Positions 49,073-60,379 of a stretch of DNA of 64,000 nucleotides are shown here, one piece after another. The position numbers and the translations under genes were made by a program. The stretch is from Pochonia chlamydosporia 170 (lineage: Eukaryota; Ascomycota; Sordariomycetes; Hypocreales; Clavicipitaceae): contig NC_035792.1 of assembly GCF_001653235.2 (NCBI RefSeq), positions 2,418,001-2,482,000 of the forward strand, given 5' to 3'. Numbering within the stretch: position 1 is the first letter of the stretch; each line of letters starts with the position of its first letter. The notes beneath the pieces are model-generated. The model did not search any database, had not been told where the DNA came from, and saw only the letters and a program-made list of their open reading frames with translations.

Positions 49073-51097
49073 GTTTACAGCTTTTGTCGTAGATTCGAGA
49101 GGAGCCGTAAAATTCAGTAAGTAGAGTATCTATCTTGTCAAAAACCATTAGCAGCGAGGTTGCCCATGAACAAAAGAACATCTTACCAAAGAAAGAAGCG
49201 TTGATTCGAAATCAGAGAGAGACAACAATGACGAATAGGAGAAAACTCTGATGGAAAATATGGAAGTAACAAAGATGCCAATTTTGGGAGGCGTCTTTGC
49301 CTTCTGTATCCACAAGTTTGGTAGATTCTGAAACTCAAGAAAACGTAGAAAAAGCGTTCGGTGGCCCGCTTGTAAGCAACACTCACTCACAGCAGAGTAT
49401 ACTGAAGATTAAAGATAGGAAATGAAAGAGGAAATTGAAGATGCGTAATTTTCACACAGTCGTGGTATAGATGTCGTCCTGAAAAGGTGAGAAGTAAATC
49501 TCAAGTTTGAGCAGAAAGTTTTGAGCTTTCCGCGCGTTTTGCCACGACTAGGGAAAGAGGGGGAAAGAAGAAGACAGAGGTGACAGGATGAGGAAAGCCG
49601 GGTTGGGAAGCAAGTCAGGGAAGGAGCGACGATAAGAAGTCCAGCACCTGTCAAGGTTCACCTTTGCTTCGACGAGCACTTTTGCCAGTCCGACAAAACA
49701 GATTGACACTTTATCTCTCCACCTTTCGGCACAATATCCGTTCCGTGTAAATGGTCTCGTGATTGCAATCATCAGACCTTTTTCTTGTGTTTAGCTTCGT
49801 GTTCAAGAATTAGTACTCTGTGAACTTTGTTTTCGTTCGCAGGCAAGCTACGTGTGGTATAGTGTTGATGTTTGGTGTCGGCTCGATCGATTTGCGGTGT
49901 CGGTTTTGGTTTCGAATTTGAGAGCATTGAGTGGAATTTCTGATCCACGTAGTGTCGTGAGCAGATATTTCCTGTCTCTGACGATTGCTACGGTCCCTGT
50001 CTTGATTTAAGAGTGTAGGCAAGGCTATTGTGGTTCAAGTTGTCCATTCAAGGGGGCATTTGGTTACCTTGGAGAGTAGGGTGCAATCAAAAGTGCACAA
50101 TAAGCAAGCTAATGTAGCCTGGAAGGTTCTAGATACGCAAGGAAAATCAATAAAAAGTGCTTTCAAGGCGTATCCATGGCAATCCTATTGTACCTCTTGC
50201 TAAAGGTGATATTATGTCCTTGTGTGGGTGTGGGTGTGGACGCGTGCCCTCGTGTTTTCTCGCCTGCGATGCAGCAATCCGATTTCAATCCCCATTCATC
50301 ATTCAAACGCAGCTCAAACAGACCCAAGATTCACATTGGACGATAGTGGCGCAAACAGCTTGTTTACGTTATCCTCGAATATGCGATGTGACCTACTATG
50401 GCATCCAGCATTGTGCATCGATTTAATGGCATTGTGTCTGTTCTGGTAAAGTAAACCGACACGTTCCCGGATGACAGCTTCTTGAACAAAGCAAAGTGAA
50501 TGGTGCTAAATACTTCGGGACTCAACAGTAGCTGCTACAGAAATACACGATGATGTCCTTTGATATGGGGAAGTACTCCCTGCGAAGCAACTTGTCCTAC
50601 TCGAGAATGAAGCAATTCAAACTATTTCTACGATTTATACGACAGATGCAAGGCGGATTACGATGATAGTCTGCATTTTGAAGCAATCCGCCGTCGAATT
50701 AAGCCACGCTAGGGCACTCGACAGATATCGACATATTAGAGCATACAACCTCCGACGAACGAGATCCTTATGATATCACTGTAAATACAGGTTAAATCTT
50801 TCTGTATGGACGGCAAACGTCTGCTTGATTTTTCCTTCCTTAATTACAAAAAAAGGAGCTGTGTTCAGAAGCTTACCCGTGTTGACCACAAACGACGTGG
50901 CGATATAGGTTTCCGTTTGGAGGCGCAGAAGATACGCGATGCGCGCTTCACCAACAGCAAACAGTTCCGAGCATACGAGATAGATGTGGGAGTATCAACA
51001 AGAGTCCATAACTACAGAGCTCTGCCTTGTAGCTTCGTAACAATGCTCATGACCTCTGGAATCGTGATGGAGCGGTTGGCGTGATGGACCACACACA
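49073..51097. other. Intergenic region upstream of the RNA-binding protein gene
   Basis: These 2.0 kb probably include a long 5' leader and promoter for the minus-strand RNA-binding protein gene. Short open frames lack any recognisable product. A tgtgggtg tract is near 50225. No RNA gene is recognised. Confidence 0.4.
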
Positions 51098-51308
51098 CAG
51101 GGCTCCCAATAGTCCAGACGGTTTGGACTAATAGTCTAAAGTTTGTTTGACAACCCTCTTTTCTCTATTATAAAACTGATGAAGATGAATGTCAGCCAGT
51201 CATATGCTGTTGTTTGTTGCTTTTAATAGATTTATCACAGTGTTGTCCAGGGCAACAATGCAAAACGTGGACTAATAGTCCAAACAGTCCGGACTATTGG
51301 GAGCCCTG
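51098..51308. mobile_element. hAT-type MITE with 8-bp target-site duplication
   Basis: This is a 211-bp element with terminal inverted repeats of about 41 bp. The left end starts CAGGGCTCCCAATAGTCC and the reverse complement of the right end starts identically; only about four mismatches fall in the first 41 bp. Both flanks read CACACACA (51090..51097 and 51309..51316), an 8-bp duplication as made by hAT transposases, whose termini typically begin CAGGG. There is no coding capacity, so it is a non-autonomous element. One caution is that a duplication made of CA repeats could be coincidental. Confidence 0.85.
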
Positions 51309-51316
51309 CACACACA

Positions 51317-51593
51317 TATACAGCTTCCAGACTAGGAAAAACGAACCCGCGAAAAGATATGAACTGGTGACATGGTAGTGGTCTTTCCCCTTTGGAGGTT
51401 CTCTAGAAGATATCGCACTAGATTTCGCACCGACCACGATCCAAACCGTCTTGATTGAACACGCCATGTACAAATAATACCCAATCAAGCGCCCATGCAT
51501 ACACTCATCCTACCACACAATTTCACGCTCTGAACTATGCTCTACTAGAAAATCTCATCGCTAATACATGACCCGTTAACGGCACTTTATGCA
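51317..51593. other. Intergenic region between the MITE and the peptidase gene
   Basis: The sequence contains the 3' flank of the minus-strand hydrolase gene. No feature is seen beyond AT-rich 3' UTR-like DNA. Confidence 0.3.
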
Positions 51594-52540
51594 TTATAGC
51601 CGATAATAGTCGAGGAACATATTCACTCTCTGCTGGAACGTCTCCGGCTCCTCTGTAGGCGGGCCATGCGAAGAGTTTTCAAAAACAGTCAACTGGGAGT
51701 TCTGCATCAAACCGTGTATTTCCTCACTAAATTCCACAGGCGCAACATGGTCATGCCGTCCGACAAGGATCAAAGTTGGCGCCGAGATGTCTCCCAGTTT
51801 TGGCCGCACATCGTACCGCGGCTGATTGTAGCTCATGGCGAAGTTGTGCGTTTCGTAATGCAGGATCAGCTTTCTTGGATCTAGGAAGGTCGGGGTAGAA
51901 CTGCTCTTGGGCTTTTCTGTTGTGTAAATGGGGGAGATTTCGGTGACACTGGCTAAAAGATCGTTGTTGTTTTGTAAAGTGCCCGTCCAGGATCGGTACT
52001 GGCGATCTGGATCGACCTTCACTCGAGGAGATGTGAGAACTGATTTGAGGCGATACATGGCGCCCTTAGGGCCGGATGCCCATATTCCTCTGAGGATAAG
52101 AGCTGATACGTGGTTGGGGTATTTGATGGCATACTCGAGGGCGATACAACCACCATAGGAGCCGGCAGCCAGGATGATTGGTTCTGAGCCAGCCCATATT
52201 CTTGTTACAATTAGAAGGTTGTTCCCTAGATAGATTGATGCTGTTAAGGGCCAGTCACAATTCCATACCTAAGTTCGTCGATATCTGCAGCCCACCGGTC
52301 ATGGGTATAAGGTCCTTTGAGGTCGCTGCGTCCGCTGCCCCGTGCATCGTATACCAAGACCCGAAACCGAGATGATAGGAATCCGAATGAGGCCTCTGGC
52401 TCTCTGTGGTCAGCTACACCAGGGCCCCCGTGCAGAACAACCACCAGCTGTTTAGACTTGTCGTTGTCCCCCAATATTTTAACGTATAAGCGAGCTCCAT
52501 CGCGTAGCTGGACGAGGGAGCCTTCGGTGCTCGCGGCCAT
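51594..52540 (-). CDS. Prolyl-iminopeptidase-like alpha/beta hydrolase
   Basis: Two exons on the minus strand, 52540..52269 and 52200..51594, give 292 aa; the 68-bp intron joins DELR to IWAGSEPI. The oxyanion-type motif HGGPG is near residue 36. The nucleophile elbow is AGSYGG (catalytic Ser near 106), the acid is probably the Asp in VGRHDHV, and the base is the His in SSHGP near the C-terminus. These are the features of proline iminopeptidases (peptidase family S33), which remove N-terminal proline, though related hydrolases share them. No signal peptide is seen, so it is probably cytosolic. The start is chosen at MAASTEG; the frame stays open upstream to 52798. Confidence 0.82.
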
Positions 52541-53440
52541 TCCGGTGATGTGATCGTGCCCAATACTTTTGTGACTGTGGGTTGCGCCTAAACAAGATTC
52601 AATGAGCAAGAGGTCCTCGTGAGGAGAGATGAAGATAAAGAACACATTTGTGGAAGAAGGAAAAACGTAAGAAGTAGGCAATTTAACAGGTCGCAACTGC
52701 CATGTCAATTGGAAGCGGGGACTTTTCTTGTTGGCCGCCCACTTGAGCTCTGTCTTTTTCTCCTTCTCCTTCTCCTCCTCCATTTGATCTCTATGCATCC
52801 ATCCATATCCGTCTTTGGAGGCCCAAGCTGGCTAGCACCACTCAAAGCAACAGAACAGACTTCAGCAGGCCAGACATTTGGACCCTGCTGTTCGTCCATG
52901 TCAGGCGGTGGCTCATAGCGGACCCAATCCCATTGTGGTGCAGGTCAACGATACGGAGCCTGGCAATGAGCGGAAATCCACGTTCCAGACTCTGCCTTCC
53001 TTCAACACCGCCACTTTCTCCCATTCGATGACAGATTCGTCTCGGTCATATGCCGAGAGTGGTCGGTCAGTCACTATGATAAATCCCGCACTGCTATAAT
53101 GTAATTTGGTCTAAGATATCCTGATTTATTCGACCAGTACATTATAGCAACATTGCTGTGTTTGAACTCATGGACTGACTTGCTGTGAGAATCACCTCGA
53201 ATTAAGCTGTGGCGTGCCAAGACTTGGCGTGGGTCGCGAACCGCGACAACCGACTGGATGGATCAATTGGCGGCACAACAATACATGCCTGCTCTTTATT
53301 AAAGGTCTGGTAAACTTGATTTTTGTTGTACAGCGGTAGGACGGTACTGGACAATGGGCATATTCTACAAACGGCGTGTATTGTGCAACAATACGCATCT
53401 GTACGGCTGAACTGAACCGGACCTTTATAATAAGCATTGC
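52541..53440. other. Last normal-composition segment before the AT-rich block
   Basis: These 900 bp lie upstream of the hydrolase gene. A ctccttctcc tract lies near 52760. No gene is supported. Composition is ordinary up to about 53440, where the AT-rich block begins. Confidence 0.4.
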
Positions 53441-53445
53441 CGAAA

Positions 53446-53496
53446 ACTACACTACAAATGTAGTATATGTAGTGTAGTGTGTAGTGTAGTGTAGTT
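53446..53496. repeat. TAGTG-rich inverted/tandem repeat at the AT-rich border
   Basis: The segment reads actacactac, a short spacer, then several gtagtgtagt copies, so it can fold back on itself. It marks the exact switch from ordinary to AT-rich sequence. Confidence 0.65.
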
Positions 53497-53718
53497 TACT
53501 AAATAGTATTACTAAGGTTTTCTAAAAAGGCTAAAGTAATTAAAGATTAAATACTATTTAATTTAGAGAATTAAAAGAACTCTAACTATTTAGACTAAAA
53601 AGAAGTAATTTAATTCAGACTAAATTACTAATAAGCTGCACGTAAGTGAGGTATTTCTTAGGGTATTCTAAGCTCTTAGGTGTGTTTGTTTTGGGCCAAC
53701 AAATTAGTACCTCAGTTT
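53495..53718 (+). repeat. Direct repeat, left copy (little mutated)
   Basis: This repeat of about 220 bp matches 54957..55176 in the same orientation. The two copies share blocks such as taaattactaataag and ctaagctcttaggt. Where they differ, this copy mostly has G or C and the right copy A or T, as expected if the right copy was hit by RIP. It may be a solo LTR or an LTR of a composite element. Confidence 0.7.
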
Positions 53719-53720
53719 TT

Positions 53721-53743
53721 GCGGGGGCCCCGCGGGGGCCCAC
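53721..53743. repeat. GC-only duplicated palindromic word
   Basis: Two tandem copies of gcgggggcccc form a 23-bp all-G/C stretch within AT-rich DNA. Each unit contains the palindrome GGGGCCCC. Confidence 0.7.
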
Positions 53744-53834
53744 AAGCCATTCCGCAGTCAAAGAGATAGAGCTTGAGGTATTAGGAGGCATTAGCCCCAA
53801 GCTAGTAGTTACCACACCGCTGCTCCGCTTTGTG

Positions 53835-53842
53835 TATAAAAG
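53835..53842 (+). promoter_or_regulatory. TATA box of the small secreted protein gene
   Basis: TATAAAAG lies 85 bp upstream of the start codon at 53920, well placed for a transcription start some 30 bp further on. Confidence 0.5.
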
Positions 53843-53919
53843 GAGGGAGAAGGGCTCTTTAGATTAAAGGAGGGTTAACTCTATTTATCTAAACACCTAA
53901 CCTAACACTTACAAACATA

Positions 53920-54505
53920 ATGAAGCTAATCGCAATTCTTATTACGGCCCTGTTTGCTAGCCTTATCGAGGCTAGAGGGACTGGGCGGCCGAAGAGGACC
54001 GGGCCGCCAAAGACTTGGCGTCCCTGGTATGAGCGGGCTCGAAAGACTGGGGCGACACCAGCTTCGCGTCGTAGTCGAAGACCGCCGCTGAAAACCCCGG
54101 GGCCCAAGAAGCCGTATATCCGGCACCCGGCGACTCGTTATCCCATGGATCCGCTAATAGGGGTTTGTGCTAGCAAGCAAGAGAATACAGAAGAATGCTA
54201 AGCAATAAACTAACTAAGTTGTGCTCTGCTAGTACTGCTACTATATTGATAACCATAAATATGGTGTCTGTAGTGTAATAGATAGAGATAATAAATATAA
54301 GGAAATCCCTTGTGGTGTCGATTATCCTGTAAGTTAATAGATAAGAGACTATATATTCTAAAGCTAAAGAATGCTAACTAGTTTATTTTGCTAGTGTAAG
54401 AATGATAAGGAGAATCATCTCTGTTTGTGGCAGGTAGGGCATGCACAATGCAATATAAAGGAGTCTGTAACAAGCACTGTAAAAGTAGTAGATAAAACTA
54501 GGTAG
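53920..54505 (+). CDS. Small secreted cysteine-rich protein (effector-like)
   Basis: Three exons, 53920..54162, 54233..54328 and 54395..54505, all phase 0, give 149 aa. Intron 1 (70 bp) has a weak GTTTGT donor; intron 2 (66 bp) has GTAAGT. Both contain a CTAAC branch 12-20 bp before a GCTAG acceptor. The signal peptide is MKLIAILITALFASLIEA. A very basic, Pro-rich linker (about 20-80) follows. The C-terminal domain has six cysteines, near 83, 94, 108, 114, 123 and 132. No family is recognised. Without splicing, exon 1 would end after 93 residues. Size, secretion, six Cys and an AT-rich repeat setting resemble fungal effector or antimicrobial protein genes; the function is inferred only. A GTAGGG word in exon 3 could be another donor. 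Confidence 0.62.
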
Positions 54506-54805
54506 CAGCAATAGGGTACATTGTATTTAAGACTAAAGCTTGCTCCTACTATGTGGGCGGAATTGCTCACACCTGGTAGCTTAACAAGGGATAGGAAAAA
54601 GGGACTTAGTGTTTTCATTTAATCTTATAGCTACCATACAGATAAAAGGGAGGTTCTACCCCCTCTAGCTAGACAACTAGAAATTAATAGACTTAACTGC
54701 AATTTTCTTAACTAGAGCTATTTACTTAATGTATTTAATACTTATTTACTAAATTTCTTATTAACTAAGGCTGCCTTTCTTTGCTATAGGTTATACCTTA
54801 TAGAG
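54506..54805. other. AT-rich spacer after the small secreted protein gene
   Basis: This AT-rich stretch probably holds the 3' UTR of the small gene and then grades into RIP-like sequence. No gene is seen. Confidence 0.35.
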
Positions 54806-54925
54806 GTATACTACTAAATAATATTGCTAAGGTCTTCTAGAAAGATTAAAGTAATTAAGAATTAAATACTATTTAATCTAAGTAAGCAGGAGACTTCTAA
54901 CTACCTAGCCTAAAAGTGCCTTTTC
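54806..54925 (+). repeat. Partial third copy of the direct repeat
   Basis: The sequence repeats the first part of the unit (actaaataatattgctaaggtcttctag through tactatttaatc) about 150 bp before the right copy, making a diverged tandem pair. Confidence 0.65.
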
Positions 54926-54956
54926 TTGCTATATACTATACCTTATAGAGATATAC

Positions 54957-55176
54957 TACTAAATAATATTAGGAAAGTCTTCTAGGAAGACTAAAGCAAT
55001 TAAGAATTAAATACTATTTAATCTAGGTAATTAGAAGGATTCTAACTACTTAAACTAAAGAAAAGTAATAATCTAGACTAAATTACTAATAAGTTATATA
55101 TAAGTATAGTATTTTATAGAGTACTCTAAGCTCTTAGGTATATTTATTTTAGGTTAATAAAAATAGTAGTTTTGCC
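54957..55176 (+). repeat. Direct repeat, right copy (heavily RIPed)
   Basis: This is the same unit as 53495..53718, with differences mainly C to T and G to A. It immediately precedes the retrotransposon remnant and may be its 5' LTR or part of it; no clean TG...CA ends were recognised. Confidence 0.6.
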
Positions 55177-57173
55177 TAGGTAAATACTCTAATTAATTAG
55201 AATTATTTAATCCTAGCAATTAGAGGCACTTTTATGCTACTACTAAGAATTAGAAGACTAAGAAAGCCTAAAAGAGTTAAGACTTAATAAAACTAAAAAC
55301 TATATCCTATAATTATATATATAGATATAAGCAATAAAATAAATAAATATAAAGAAAAAGAAATAAGAAATAGAAGGAAATAAGGCAAAATAATATTAAT
55401 TAGGCTAGTAATAGCTTAGCTAATAATAAGAATTAGGAATAGAATAATAATATCTATTAAGCTAATACTAGTTAATAGAGAAAGTTAGCTATATTAAAGC
55501 TACTTAATAGAAATATAATAAGAAAAACTATTAAGAATAGTCTAGACTATTTAATTAGATAAAAAATAGCTAATTTTATGCTTATTACTTTAATTACTAG
55601 GCTTATATAGCTTATTACTAACTACTAGATTATAACCCTAGTAGTACTTAGGTATAGTATTTATATAATAATATATATAGGAGATAATATAAGTAAAAGC
55701 AAAAAAGGGTATTAACCCTACTAGATAACTATAATAAAGAAGTATAAAAAGACCTATAAGGGGAATTATACTAATACTATAATAAGAGTTAAATACCCTT
55801 AAAAGGAAGATCTACTAAATAAAACCTAAGACCTTCTTAAAAAAGAGCAAAAAGATAATACCTTATTTAATAAGTAAGTTAAAAAACTTTATTATAACTA
55901 TTTAGTAATACCTTCCTATTAATTATAACTTATTAATAAGAGTGCTAGCTTTAGTTAATAAGTAATGCTAGTAAACCTAGATAATAAGTAAGGGAAAAGC
56001 TATAGATTATTTAATTATGCTATAATATATAGTAGGAACCTATCTAAAGCTATAAACTAACCTATAATAGCTTTAATAGAATTTACTCTAGTAGTTATTA
56101 ATATAATTACTTTTATAAAAGCTCTTAGAGAAGTCCTTAGAAAGCAGAATATAATTACTAGTATCTAGCATATAATTACTATAAAAGAATTTAATAGCAA
56201 AAATATTTCTAACTTTCTAAAGAACTTTAAAAGAAAGATAAAAGCGCTAGTAATTCTAGAAGATAAATAGATAAAGATGCTTAAGAGAGATATTATACTA
56301 AATATATACTCTTAAGTTAAAATACTTATATTTACCTTTAACTAGAAGAGCACTAAGAAAGAACTCTTACTCTAGTATAATATAATTAACTAGGATTAAA
56401 TAGAAATTATACTTAATAAGTTAGAAGCTCTTAATATAAAATACCTAGAATTAATTACTAAAACCTACCTATAGATATACTAATATAGGATACTCTAGAG
56501 TAAAGTTAAAACTAAGAGTTAGAAAACCTCTATTTTCTAGTTAAATACTATCTATAAAGCGCTACTAACTTAACTTATTAGTAGCTTTATAGATAGAAAA
56601 GGGTACTCTTAAAGTAATATTATTAGTAAAGAGTATAGTATCTTATAGGATAAAGTTATAGAATATATATAATTAAGGCTTAAACTTAAGAATAAAAACC
56701 TAATTATACTTAAATAATATTAAGTAACCTAAGATTAAATAAGATCTAGAGTGCTAGCTACTAAAATAGAATAGGTAATATTTCTAAATATAGAAAATAG
56801 TTTAATCTAGAAAGAAGCTATACGCTTAGATTAAGAGTAAGTATAAACCTTCTAAATAGAAACTAACTAGTAATAACTAGCTAAAACTTTAGTAACTATT
56901 AGGTAGTAGGCAGATTAAATAGATAATATTATAAAATATCTCTAAGATATAAAGATTATACTAGTAAGATAGAATAAGTAATAGGAAGATTTATTAGAGA
57001 AACTTATATAAAGATAGTAAGATACCTTCTAGATACTAAAGTAATAATAGTTAAGATAGTAAGAAGATAACTAGAATAGTACTAATTTAACTAAATTATT
57101 AAGATTAAATAAGTTCTAGGATAAAAATAACTTTACTATAAATACTATAGGATTTAAAAAGTATATAATAAGA

Positions 57174-57215
57174 TACTACTACTATAATAACCTAGGTTAT
57201 TTTCCTAATAGTTAT
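57174..57215 (+). pseudogene. Gag zinc knuckle remnant
   Basis: The segment reads YYYYNNLGYFPNSY. Placing Cys at positions 1, 4 and 14 and His at 9 gives the retroviral CX2CX4HX4C pattern. Each of these residues is now Tyr, as expected from G-to-A (Cys) or C-to-T (His) mutation. Confidence 0.7.
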
Positions 57216-59389
57216 AATATTTATAAATATAACTATTTACTAGGATTTATAATATATAATAGCTATACTTAAGTATTAGCTATTAGATATATAATAAGAG
57301 AATATCTTATACTACTAATACTAGTTAGGCAGTATATAGGTATTAATAGCTATCTTAGATAGCTTTATATCTACTAGGTAAAGCTATTTAATAAAGCTTA
57401 TACCTATAAGCTTCTAGATTAAGTATATTACTTTAGAGTAGCTTCTAATTATAATTAGGATTAAACCTAATCTAAAAGAGAGATTTTTAACTAAGTTCTA
57501 AGTTAGATAAATTAGTATAAGTAGTAACCTAGTAAAAGCTATCCTAATAATATTATAAGTTTAGAGATATTTATAACTATATTAGTTATAATGCTTAAAA
57601 GAGTACCTTTTAAAAGCTCTATTTAAGGCAAAAATAGCAGCTAAACCCTCTCTTTAATAAATATAAATATAAAGAAGAGAGCTTAAATTAAAGATAATAA
57701 AAGCAATAATAATAATAGGAAAGATAGAGATTTAATATAAGTAGGTCTAAGTATAAACTATATGCTAGGTAGCTAAAAAGTCCCTAAATTAGATATAACT
57801 TAACTACTTTAAAGGATTATAAATTAGTTATATAAAGAAGTATTCTAGAAGAAGATTAGGGTGCCTCTTAGAGACCTTTATAGGATATTACTAGACCTAG
57901 CTAAGTTAATTAGTAATAAATATAATATAAGAGTATAAGGGATTAAAGAAGTCTATTAGTATAATAGAAAGTTAAAAACTCTCTATAATAAAGAACTAGA
58001 AATAAAACCTAGGAATAGTATTAAAATAGATTAAATAAATACTATATTAACTATAGTTATAATGCTAAAAGCCTTTATTAAAGAAGAGAGTAATAGTTAT
58101 AAAGATATAATTTAGATATAACTATAACCTTCTTAAGGTTATAATCTAGAACTATAAGTATATTTATAGAAAAGGTTAGGAAAAATAGGAAAACTATTTA
58201 ATTACTAGCATATTATACTTATAAATATAATCCTATAACTATAAGTAATCCTAGATTATACTTAAGATCTATTATACCTCTAAGTAAGACTAAAGAAAGA
58301 TAATAGGCCTCTTATATTAGCTCTTATTAATAGTAGCTCTTAAGGGAATATTATTTTTAGAGGGTTTATAGTAAAGGTAAATCTAAAAGTCTACCTAATA
58401 ACTATTACTATAAAAACTACTTTATATATAAATTAAGCTATTAAGATATATAGGAAAGTATAAACCTAGCTATATCTAGGAAATACTTAGACCCTAATTT
58501 AATTCTATATAGCTCCTAATAGTATATATATTTTATTAATTCTAGGGATACCTTTTATTTAGATAGCCTAGGTATTACTTAATTATAGCTAAGAGGATAG
58601 AGAACTACTAGTATAATATTATTTTAATTAAGTTATAATAATCTTTAGAGTAGCTAGCTTAATCTAATAGGAAATTCTAGAAATAAAGAAAGACTATACT
58701 ATTAAAGTAAATCCTATTAAGATTAATTAGAATATAGATTATCTTTAAGAAATAAAGGGGTTAGCTAAAAAGAGAAAAGCTAATAGGAAATAGAGAGGTA
58801 AAAAGGCTCTTACTAACTTAACTAAAACTAAAGAGTCTAGATAGACTCTAGAGCTAGAGAATATAGCTATTTCCCTTAATAAAAAAGAAATAAGTACTAC
58901 TCTTTAACTATTAGTTATAACTCTCTATTAAGACTTAATAAACTAACTAGAAGAGGCATATAGAAAGCTTTAGGCTACTTAGAAAATAAGCAAAATAGAT
59001 AAGAAACTAATTAATCTATAGGTAAATACCTTATATAAAAGGAAAGCATAAAAGGTCTACCTAAGAGATAATATTCTATCTAATAGATTAATGCCTAAAG
59101 GAGATTCCTAATAGAAGATAAAGAAGTAGAAGAAAGCTAAAGAGAGACTAGAAAAGAGCAGAAAGTATATAAAATATATTATTAGAAGGTTCTATAAAAA
59201 GCTAAGAGGATTTAGGATAACCCTAGACTGCCTTAATTAAATACTAAAAGAAATTAGAAACCTAGTTATACTAGAAGAATTAGATATATTTACTAAAATC
59301 CTAAAGAATAGAGAGGTAGCTCTTACTTAGAACCTCTCTAAATGCAAAAAAGTTAACCTATTAGTAGCACTACTATAAGTTATTTAGGT

Positions 59390-60379
59390 TATTAAATATA
59401 AGGCCTAGTAGGCTAGGTTTATTCCTATTCTATTAGTAATATAAGAGAAGCTAGTAGATTTACTAAAAAAGAAGGTTAAGTATAGGCAGTTAGAAGAAAG
59501 CTATAGTTTCTATAGAAACTCTTTCTTCTTAGTTATTAAGAAAGATAGGAAAGTATAATTAATCCTTTTAGCAATAAAGTATAATAAGTATATAATTAGG
59601 AATATATATAGCTCTTAAGGCACTAAAGCCTTTAGTAAAAGCTTTAGTATATATAAAATCTTATCTATTATTAACCTTCTTTCTAGTTATAATTAAATTC
59701 TACTTATAGTAGAAAGCTAGGACTTAATAATAATATTAATATTACTTAGGCTACTAAGAATATATACCCTACTATAGGGTACTATAAACTTAGTAGCCTA
59801 ATTTATTTATATTATTAGGAGAATTCTAAATAACCTTATTCTATAAGCCTATAAGCCTTTTCTTAATAATATTGCTATTAAAGAACTAATATCTACCTAT
59901 AATAAAGAGGAAATCTTACCTAGAGTATATAAATATATATTAGAGCATTTAATTAATATTAATAAAGTGCTTCTAAATATTAAACTTACTAGTTATATAG
60001 CTTTAGCATTAAAATTAAAGTTCTACTAAAAGACTACTAAGATAGTAGAATATATCTATAGAACCTATAGCTAAAAGCTAAGTAATACTAGAGTTCTAAA
60101 AGTGCTAGAATAGAAAAGCTATAAAGACTAGAGAGATATTAGGTCTTTTATAGGCCTTATAAATTGCTACTAGCTTTAGATAGAATACTATTCTTAGAAA
60201 GCTTTCCTATTAACTAAGCTACTCTATAAGATAATAATTTAGGTCTAGGAAGAAGACTAAGAAAATGCTATAGTAATTCTTAAAGATAAGATAATCTAAC
60301 TTCTAATAATAATAATACTTAATCTTAGGAATAAGTATAGGAAGATTATACTTATTATTAATATAAGCATTATTAGATA
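59390..60379 (+). pseudogene. Reverse transcriptase remnant of the gypsy element
   Basis: Recognisable segments are YRNSFFLVIKKDRKV, an IIRNIYSS stretch, GTINLVAQF-like sequence and PFLNNIAIKEL (about 59858). In related fungal gypsy elements the last carries the catalytic Asp pair (FLDD); here both are Asn. The frame is interrupted by many stops and then by the DNA transposon at 60380. Confidence 0.75.

Noticed and set aside
53920..54201. Single-exon 93-aa reading of the small secreted protein
   Set aside because: It is open, but the spliced three-exon form adds a six-Cys domain with two well-formed introns and is judged more likely; the short form remains possible.
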